NCBI GenBank assembly: GCA_028281215.1
Contig: JANQKH010000712.1
Location: forward strand, 1-17,238
Source of the DNA: Phycisphaeraceae bacterium
Lineage (GTDB): Bacteria; Planctomycetota; Phycisphaerae; Phycisphaerales; Phycisphaeraceae
DNA length: 17,238 nt
Direction of reading: 5' to 3'
The translations under genes and the position numbers were made by a program. The notes beneath the pieces are model-generated. The model ran no database searches. It worked only from the letters and a program-made list of their open reading frames with translations, and was not told the origin of the DNA. Within the stretch, counting starts at the first letter, position 1; every line of letters begins with the position of its first letter. Below are positions 13,050 through 17,238 of the stretch, one piece after another.

Positions 13050-13258
13050 CAGGGAGTGAGGTCAACCGTTGGTTTGCCAATGTCTGACGCGCTTCCCTCT
13101 GCATTCGTGTCTGATGTGTTGGCTACATCACTGGTAATCGTGACTGTACCTCGGTTGTTGGGCGTATGAATCGACACACGCTTGTCAACGTAGGTGTTGA
13201 TATGACAGCCTGCCAAGACACACACAACAAGCAGCAGCATTAGAAGTTTCAGCTTCAT
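13049..13258 (-). CDS. Small lipoprotein (69 aa), phage late operon
   Basis: The protein has a textbook lipoprotein signal: MKLK, a hydrophobic core LLMLLLVVCV, and lipobox LAGC with the lipidated Cys at residue 18. The mature part is about 52 residues, rich in Thr, Ser, Asn and Asp (VSIHTPNNRGTVTIT and following), with no Asp at +2, so outer-membrane sorting is expected in a diderm. Its ATG overlaps the lipase stop by four bases (ATGA), indicating translational coupling, and its stop overlaps the start of the 26-residue peptide. Small lipoproteins in phage late operons often act as outer-membrane spanin subunits. This one lacks the Pro-rich character of Rz1 and has no evident inner-membrane coiled-coil partner. 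It might alternatively serve or restrain the lipase. Confidence 0.85.
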   Translation of the reverse strand: MKLKLLMLLLVVCVLAGCHINTYVDKRVSIHTPNNRGTVTITSDVANTSDTNAEGSASDIGKPTVDLTP

Positions 13259-13965
13259 TTTGTTTTCTTTGCTTCTTTCCGTAATCGTTCAGTTACGTAA
13301 GTAGAAACCGTGGAGAGGTAGGCTCTTGAATCGTGGTCCATTCCTTTGATTCCAAGTGCCTTTGGGAACACTGACAGAAAACTTCGGAATGGACGATGCC
13401 ATGAGGAAGCTTTCAAGCCAGCCGGTAGATACAACGTGTAGGCTGTTCGTCGAAACGATCCAAATATCCACGGGACTTCAGGCACGAAGTCAAGTTTGTT
13501 GACAACATGGACCGTCTTCCCTTCAAGAACCCTGTCGTAATCTTTGGACGTTCTTCGGCTGAAGACTCGCGGCGCCCCAAACGTAATCACTTGGGAAGTT
13601 CTCGCCCAATCGTGAAGGCGATAGGCAAGAACCTGTGCAACTGCACCGCCCATCGAATGACCAACCCATACGATGGGAAGGGAAGGCATCGACCATAGAA
13701 GATCAACTACCTTTTGTTCAATCTCTTGAGCCGCTTCCGCAAAGCCTTCGTGAATTCCTTGAGAAGTCTTACGGAACTTCCGGTTGATATCCTTCCAGTC
13801 GTTAGCAGCATCACTCCCACGGATAATCACGAAGATTTGCTTCTGAGCCTCGAATACTGCGGCATACATGTGTTTGGTTTTGATGAACGTTGCGTTGTTG
13901 AACTCAGCGTTCGAGTAAACCAAGTTTTGCCAGTAAGCCGCCGTCAGGAGATTCTTGGGAAGCAT
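13255..13965 (-). CDS. Class 3 lipase-like alpha/beta hydrolase (236 aa) in the phage late operon
   Basis: The protein matches the Lipase class 3 family. Features are the oxyanion strand FVIIRGSDAANDWKDI (45-60), HEGF (72-75), nucleophile Ser104 in VGHSMGGAVAQ, TFGAPRV (128-134), catalytic Asp159 (NKLDFVPEVPW) and catalytic His211 (MDHDSRAYL). The triad is complete, so it should hydrolyse acylglycerols or phospholipids. There is no signal peptide, so it would act from the cytoplasm, on released membranes, or within the virion. ATG 13965 overlaps the scaffold stop (TGATG); a GTG three bases earlier is possible, but a GGGTGG ribosome binding site is better spaced from the ATG. The stop overlaps the lipoprotein start. 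A lipase directly after a T7-type scaffold, where the capsid gene is expected, is unusual. Its role may be lysis, envelope penetration at entry, or host lipid remodelling. Confidence 0.88.
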   Translation of the reverse strand: MLPKNLLTAAYWQNLVYSNAEFNNATFIKTKHMYAAVFEAQKQIFVIIRGSDAANDWKDINRKFRKTSQGIHEGFAEAAQEIEQKVVDLLWSMPSLPIVWVGHSMGGAVAQVLAYRLHDWARTSQVITFGAPRVFSRRTSKDYDRVLEGKTVHVVNKLDFVPEVPWIFGSFRRTAYTLYLPAGLKASSWHRPFRSFLSVFPKALGIKGMDHDSRAYLSTVSTYVTERLRKEAKKTK

Positions 13966-14762
13966 CACGCCACCCGAATGGTTGACGGATCGCGTCCCTG
14001 CATGGCTGCGTAACGACGCGCAACGGCTGCACGAAAAGCAGGATCACTTTGGTACTTCGGGTCTTTCATGTCCCGCCGCATCTCTTCCTCACTGGCGTAA
14101 GGTTGAACACCACTAACGCCAGTATCCACCGCCCCGTGAAGTCTCTGGCTATCTGTGCCGTTGACTCGTGTGTATTCATCGATCAGGTTGTTGATCGCCA
14201 TCTCCCGAGCTTCGGGTTTGTGTGATTGAACCTGTCGATCAAATGCTTCAAGTTGTTCCGGAGACCAATTCTGAGATGCCCATCGAACCTTCATGTCGAA
14301 CGCATCTTGTCCGCCCGCCTTGTCAATCAACATCTTTGTGTGTTGCTCGACAGTGTTGCGGGTCATGTCGATGTATGAATCGACTAGATTCTTGGGATAA
14401 CCAAGAGCTTGAAGCTGGTCGTACTCTTCGTCTGAGAGTTTGCCGTTCTCTTCAAATGACTTGTAGAACGGATCAAGTTGCTGCTCGTAGTTCGGTCGAT
14501 CATCAGACTCAGTAGAAGGAGGTTGAGTCTGTTGAACTGCCGGAGCTTGTGTCTGTTGAGTCGATGGGGCTTGTTGGGTCTGATTCGCATCACTATTAGT
14601 TGACGAGCCGAGCCGTTGCTCAAGCTCCTTGTAGGATTGCGATAGCAGGTTGACATTCACAGACCCGTCTTCATTTCGGAACTTCTCAGGAACATCAACC
14701 TGATCAGAACCGGGCGAAGACATTCCCTCATTGGTAGAGGGAGGAGTTTGGGTTTCAGACAT
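13965..14762 (-). CDS. T7 gp9-like capsid assembly scaffolding protein (265 aa)
   Basis: This matches the scaffolding proteins of T7-like podoviruses. It has an N-terminal VPEKFRNEDGSVNVNLLSQS motif (near residue 24), then YKELEQRLGSS and a Gln/Pro/Thr-rich disordered linker (about 55-90). A helical middle follows (LSDEEYDQLQALGYPKNLV). The C-terminal segment is characteristic: YASEEEMRRDMKDPKYQSDP followed by AFRAAVARRYAAM. The very acidic, Gln-rich composition fits a scaffold that fills and then leaves the procapsid. ATG 14762 starts 6 bases after the previous stop, with no clear Shine-Dalgarno. The stop overlaps the lipase start. In T7-like phages the major capsid gene follows directly, but none is present here. 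Confidence 0.85.
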   Translation of the reverse strand: MSETQTPPSTNEGMSSPGSDQVDVPEKFRNEDGSVNVNLLSQSYKELEQRLGSSTNSDANQTQQAPSTQQTQAPAVQQTQPPSTESDDRPNYEQQLDPFYKSFEENGKLSDEEYDQLQALGYPKNLVDSYIDMTRNTVEQHTKMLIDKAGGQDAFDMKVRWASQNWSPEQLEAFDRQVQSHKPEAREMAINNLIDEYTRVNGTDSQRLHGAVDTGVSGVQPYASEEEMRRDMKDPKYQSDPAFRAAVARRYAAMQGRDPSTIRVA

Positions 14763-14768
14763 AAAGGA

Positions 14769-15167
14769 TTAATACCGAGAACGGACAGTGCCGTTTGGTA
14801 GCTCCTCATTGAGTTTTGGTTTGTCGGGAAGCTTGGGAACGTTCAGTTGTTTCTTGGTGAGTTCGTCAGGGTCAAGAGTTCCCCGAGTGCGAACGGTTCC
14901 AGATCGCATTCGATCAACTGTTTCTATCTGTGCTTCCGTTTCTTGATCCTCTTTCGGTTGCTCATTTCCTTTTGAATCTGAAGAGCTTCCTTCCGAATCC
15001 TCGGGAGCATCGCTCGGCGTTGCTTGCGGTTCAGAAGGGGCTGCGCTTCCTCCGTCTCCTTCGCTTTCATCCAAAGCGCCCGGAGCATCCTCTTGAGCAT
15101 CCGATGGTTCCTTCTTTTGAGATGAACGTTTCTTGGTTGAACGTTTCTTGGTAGCTTTCTTAGCCAT
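14769..15167 (-). CDS. Low-complexity Lys-then-acidic protein between portal and scaffold (132 aa)
   Basis: I do not recognise the family. The N-terminus is strongly basic (AKKATKKRSTKKRSSQKK, residues 2-19). A long acidic, Ser/Glu/Asp/Pro-rich disordered stretch follows (about 20-80). The C-terminal third contains two similar motifs, SGTVRTRGTL and NGTVRSRY, the second being the terminus. ATG 15167 is chosen over the frame start at 15191; it overlaps the end of the portal gene by 8 bases. The two basic TKKRS units are encoded by a perfect 15-bp tandem repeat. A disordered charge-segregated protein beside the portal may be a virion-internal or assembly factor, perhaps DNA-binding through its basic end; this is inference. 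Confidence 0.75.
   Translation of the reverse strand: MAKKATKKRSTKKRSSQKKEPSDAQEDAPGALDESEGDGGSAAPSEPQATPSDAPEDSEGSSSDSKGNEQPKEDQETEAQIETVDRMRSGTVRTRGTLDPDELTKKQLNVPKLPDKPKLNEELPNGTVRSRY
15123..15152. repeat. Perfect tandem duplication of 15 bp inside the Lys-rich gene
   Basis: TGAACGTTTCTTGGT occurs twice without a gap (15123-15137, 15138-15152). On the minus strand it encodes two successive TKKRS units. Exact identity suggests a recent slippage event and a possibly length-variable basic tail. Confidence 0.85.
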
Positions 15168-16791
15168 TCTGTTGTTGTTCCCCGCCGCCACCTAAGAGGG
15201 CAGCAGCACTGTCAGGACTAACCGCACGACCAAGTGACTTCACTATGTCGGGCGCGACCTGTTGTGTGAGTGCTTGTTGTTGTAAGGACTGTCGTTCCGC
15301 TTGAACTTCATCCTTGGATCGAGTTAGACCTTGTTCATCAATGCCTGTCGAAACAGCCAAACGACGAAGAAGTTCATCAACGTTGTGGTGAATAACCATT
15401 GCTTCAGGGCCGATGGCTTCAACACCTGCTTTCCAATAAGACAAGAGACGACGGAAGTCATGACCTCGGCCAAGCGCTTCTAGTCCGGTGACGATAGACA
15501 CACGGACCAAATCCTTCGGCATCTCTGGCATGATCCCGCTGGAAGTCATGCGATTGGTCAGCATGTCCACAAGCGGACGTTGGAACTCGTCAGCAAGAAC
15601 TGTGTAAGTTCCGCCAAGAGTCTCTTCCAGTTCCGTTGCAACAAGTCGGACCTCTTCCGCAGTGACACGTTCGGCATCACGTTGAACACCAGCGACCATC
15701 AGAAAGGCGTCGTTGAGACGGGCTTCAATCTGGCCCATCGTTTCCAACGCAACCCGCATGTCCGCTGCTTTGTCGAGATGCAAAGCTTGAACATCTTCTG
15801 CATTACCCTGTCGGATTGCTCCGCTTGGAGCCTCTGCAAGAACACGGACGTTGGTCGTACCGTTCGGTCGGACAAGGAAGATGACCTTTGCTGCGGCCGA
15901 AGCTGCGGTGATGATGGCTTTGGAAAGAGCTTCAAAACTCAGCAGATCGCCGAGGTAGTCCTCAACAAATCCGCGACCATACGACTCGCCATCAATGGCT
16001 TTCCACCGAAGGGGAAGCCACTCACTCTTGTCAAGAGGCATGGTTCGTTGGTTAAACCGAACCCCTTCAATCTCCTGCCACTCAAAGACGGTCTTCTGTC
16101 TGCGGTCGTAGATGATCGCAGTGAACATGTCTAAGCGAGGATCAACACTTCCTGTGTGTGGATCAACCTCAGACGATTTCATGTCTGACGGTTGTTTCGC
16201 AAGCCTGTCTTTCACATCTTGCGGAATGCTTGCTTCGCTTACCTGTTCCTTGACGATGATCTCAAGGACTTCGCCTTGTGGATTCCTCAAGACCACATAC
16301 TGGTCAAGATGAAACGTCCGGACGGGACTGTTCTTTTTCTTGGGGACGTTCACAAGGACGTTCCCCGGAATGATGAGATGCTGGAAGATGTCAGCAGCTT
16401 TGGCACGAATGCCCGCTGCATCGACCTCTTCCATGATCGCCTTTTCAACGTTGGCTAAAGCAGCTTGTGCTTTTGACTTCGCCTCTTCGTCACCATTTGA
16501 AAGTTGCTCAATGATCTGAGCGGGAATGAGGTATTTGAAAAATGGTGTGTTTGGAGGAAGCAACGCCATCAGCATCTTGCTTGCCAGCGAGTTCACGCCA
16601 CGGCTCCCTACGCTTTGGTAAGGAGTTGGAAGCTTGGAACTCGAAGAGAAACCGGAGCGCGGCATGACCGCAGGGATCGTGACACACGCACCATCTCTCG
16701 CACGATTCAGGTAGTGATCTCGAATCGGGGAGAGTTGGTCGTATCTCTGTTTAGCCTCAATGGTTGGAAAGCTGAGTTCCTTTTCAGCCAT
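15160..16791 (-). CDS. T7 gp8-like portal (head-tail connector) protein (543 aa)
   Basis: This forms the dodecameric ring through which DNA enters and leaves the capsid and to which the tail attaches. It matches the podovirus head-tail connector family (PF12236). An N-terminal RYDQLSPIRDHYLNRARDGA helix precedes an IPAVMP segment. The family hallmark runs from TPYQSVGSRGVNSLASKMLM (56-75) into LLPPNTPFF (77-85). The long middle region includes an ALSKAIITAASAAAKVIFLV clip/stem part. GVQRDAERVTAEEVRLVATE near the last third is also typical of the family. The C-terminus is Gln-rich (EQQQNG). Length is as expected for T7-type portals (about 530-550), so the gene appears intact. It starts 3 bases after the upstream stop and overlaps the next gene by 8 bases. 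Confidence 0.92.
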   Translation of the reverse strand: MAEKELSFPTIEAKQRYDQLSPIRDHYLNRARDGACVTIPAVMPRSGFSSSSKLPTPYQSVGSRGVNSLASKMLMALLPPNTPFFKYLIPAQIIEQLSNGDEEAKSKAQAALANVEKAIMEEVDAAGIRAKAADIFQHLIIPGNVLVNVPKKKNSPVRTFHLDQYVVLRNPQGEVLEIIVKEQVSEASIPQDVKDRLAKQPSDMKSSEVDPHTGSVDPRLDMFTAIIYDRRQKTVFEWQEIEGVRFNQRTMPLDKSEWLPLRWKAIDGESYGRGFVEDYLGDLLSFEALSKAIITAASAAAKVIFLVRPNGTTNVRVLAEAPSGAIRQGNAEDVQALHLDKAADMRVALETMGQIEARLNDAFLMVAGVQRDAERVTAEEVRLVATELEETLGGTYTVLADEFQRPLVDMLTNRMTSSGIMPEMPKDLVRVSIVTGLEALGRGHDFRRLLSYWKAGVEAIGPEAMVIHHNVDELLRRLAVSTGIDEQGLTRSKDEVQAERQSLQQQALTQQVAPDIVKSLGRAVSPDSAAALLGGGGEQQQNG

Positions 16792-16794
16792 CCA

Positions 16795-17010
16795 CTAAGC
16801 TCCCGGTAGATTGGTTCCCGCTGAACCACTTCCGCTGCCCGGAAGATTGACGCCAATGCGAAGCTGTTGAGTACCGATTCGTTTTCGGTTTCGTGAGTTT
16901 TCTTCGTTGCGTCGTCTGCTGCCAATCGTTGGGGGATCGACAGGATCAGCAGGGGGAATTGGTTTGGGAGGTGGGGGTGCTTTCGGAGAAGACACCTTCG
17001 GAGCACACAT
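16795..17010 (-). CDS. Small Pro-rich phage protein upstream of portal (71 aa)
   Basis: It begins MCAPK, followed by a Pro-rich run (SSPKAPPPPKPIPPADPVDPP), then a basic RRRNEENSRNRKR stretch and a Gly/Ser-rich end (NLPGSGSGSAGTNLPGA). Short proteins with an MCxPK start and Pro-rich N-terminus followed by an Arg-rich patch are frequent in podovirus structural modules (from memory), usually without assigned function. The start ATG overlaps the stop of the preceding frame (TAATG), and the end lies 3 bases before the portal start, so it is part of the late operon. It has no signal peptide and is probably largely disordered. Confidence 0.7.
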   Translation of the reverse strand: MCAPKVSSPKAPPPPKPIPPADPVDPPTIGSRRRNEENSRNRKRIGTQQLRIGVNLPGSGSGSAGTNLPGA

Positions 17011-17238
17011 TAATTCTCGTCTCGATCTTCCTGTTGTTGTAACTGAAGGATTTCCGCGAGATTTTCAACAACCTCTCGTTTGCCCTCTTCAAACATGATC
17101 TGTCCTAAACTCATTGTTGGGGTGTAGGACTTCAGTGGATACTGCCGCAGCAGCCATTCGATCACTGAAGGATCAATAGGAGGGCAAGGGTCTTTCTCTC
17201 GCTTACGTTCATGAGCATCCAGTTCTTGTTCACTTAGT
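17010..17238 (-). CDS. Unidentified small phage protein, 5' end outside the window
   Basis: An uninterrupted minus-strand frame enters from the right edge and ends at TAA 17012-17010, which shares a base with the next start (TAATG). The visible 75 residues are charged and helical: an LSEQELDAHERKREKDP start, a DPSVIEWLLRQYPLKSY segment, and a C-terminal helix EEGKREVVENLAEILQLQQQ ending EDRDEN. I do not recognise it. Overlap with the following gene supports real translation. It would be a small late-operon protein encoded before the portal. Confidence 0.65.
   Translation of the reverse strand, partial: LSEQELDAHERKREKDPCPPIDPSVIEWLLRQYPLKSYTPTMSLGQIMFEEGKREVVENLAEILQLQQQEDRDEN

Larger units (their letters stand above)
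10120..17238. mobile_element. Podovirus-like prophage (integrase end), continuing beyond the window
   Basis: A tyrosine integrase (10611-11618), a T7-type portal (15160-16791), a T7-type scaffold (13965-14762), and a tRNA lie together in DNA that is visibly less GC-rich than the flagellin region. Late genes are packed with 1-8 base overlaps, as in phages. The left boundary is placed just after the flagellin 3 terminator because composition changes there and the integrase operon begins; no attachment-site repeat could be confirmed. No terminase, major capsid or tail gene is inside the window, so completeness cannot be judged. Confidence 0.8.

Noticed and set aside
12888..13169. Plus-strand frame of 93 codons opposite the lipoprotein and mini peptide
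   Set aside because: It overlaps two coupled minus-strand genes, has no motif and no good start signal.
1..17238. CRISPR arrays, rRNA genes, insertion sequences
   Set aside because: No regularly spaced direct repeats, rRNA signature or transposase gene was seen.

Overview
The window joins two different kinds of DNA. Positions 1 to about 10,115 look like the chromosome of a motile planctomycete, possibly Phycisphaerae-like. The evidence is three flagellins of the planctomycete type (N-termini reading MS-x-INTNV, then LERLSTGLRINRG and DDPAGLIASE), a TIGR04282-type transferase, and GC-rich coding DNA. From about 10,120 to the right edge the DNA is visibly less GC-rich. It carries a tyrosine integrase, a T7-like portal and scaffold, and a tRNA. 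I read this as the integrase end of a podovirus-like prophage or related element that continues past the window.

Layout of the host part. (1) 1-408: tail of an SGNH hydrolase. (2) 409-625: intergenic DNA with an inverted pair of GGAG-periodic repeats. (3) 626-1396: a short-chain dehydrogenase with a TTG start, followed by a perfect 10-bp hairpin. (4) 1447-1791 (+) and 1924-2436 (-): two unrecognised proteins in tail-to-tail arrangement, separated by a REP-like hairpin and a terminator. (5) 2437-3021: DNA with no visible gene. (6) 3022-4280: a TIGR04282 nucleotide-sugar-type transferase overlapping a stand-alone response regulator by four bases. (7) 4646-10008: three tandem flagellin genes of 498, 498 and 499 residues. 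Each has a long leader (about 365-440 bases) and its own strong hairpin terminator, so each is probably a separate transcription unit. The third leader is unusually rich in hairpins and carries two CCGATAA boxes resembling the sigma-28 -10 element.

Layout of the element. Immediately after the third flagellin terminator is a compact promoter (TTGACA plus TATACC) with nested ATACCC/GGGTAT palindromes. It drives a small membrane-anchored protein and the integrase. On the opposite strand is a small GT-A glycosyltransferase, divergent from a two-helix membrane protein. A CAT-anticodon tRNA follows on the minus strand. Then, reading right to left on the minus strand, comes a tightly packed late operon: an unidentified partial gene, a small proline-rich protein, portal, a Lys/acidic low-complexity protein, scaffold, a class 3 lipase with a full catalytic triad, a small lipoprotein, and a 26-residue membrane peptide.

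The most interesting part is the end of that operon. Scaffold, lipase, lipoprotein and the tiny membrane peptide are linked by stop/start overlaps (TGATG, ATGA, TGATG), which implies translational coupling. In T7-like phages the major capsid gene normally follows the scaffold; here a lipase-lipoprotein-membrane peptide cassette occupies that place. It may be a host-envelope exit or entry module built around a phospholipase rather than the usual holin/endolysin/spanin set, but this is inference. The missing capsid gene may equally mean rearrangement or a defective element.
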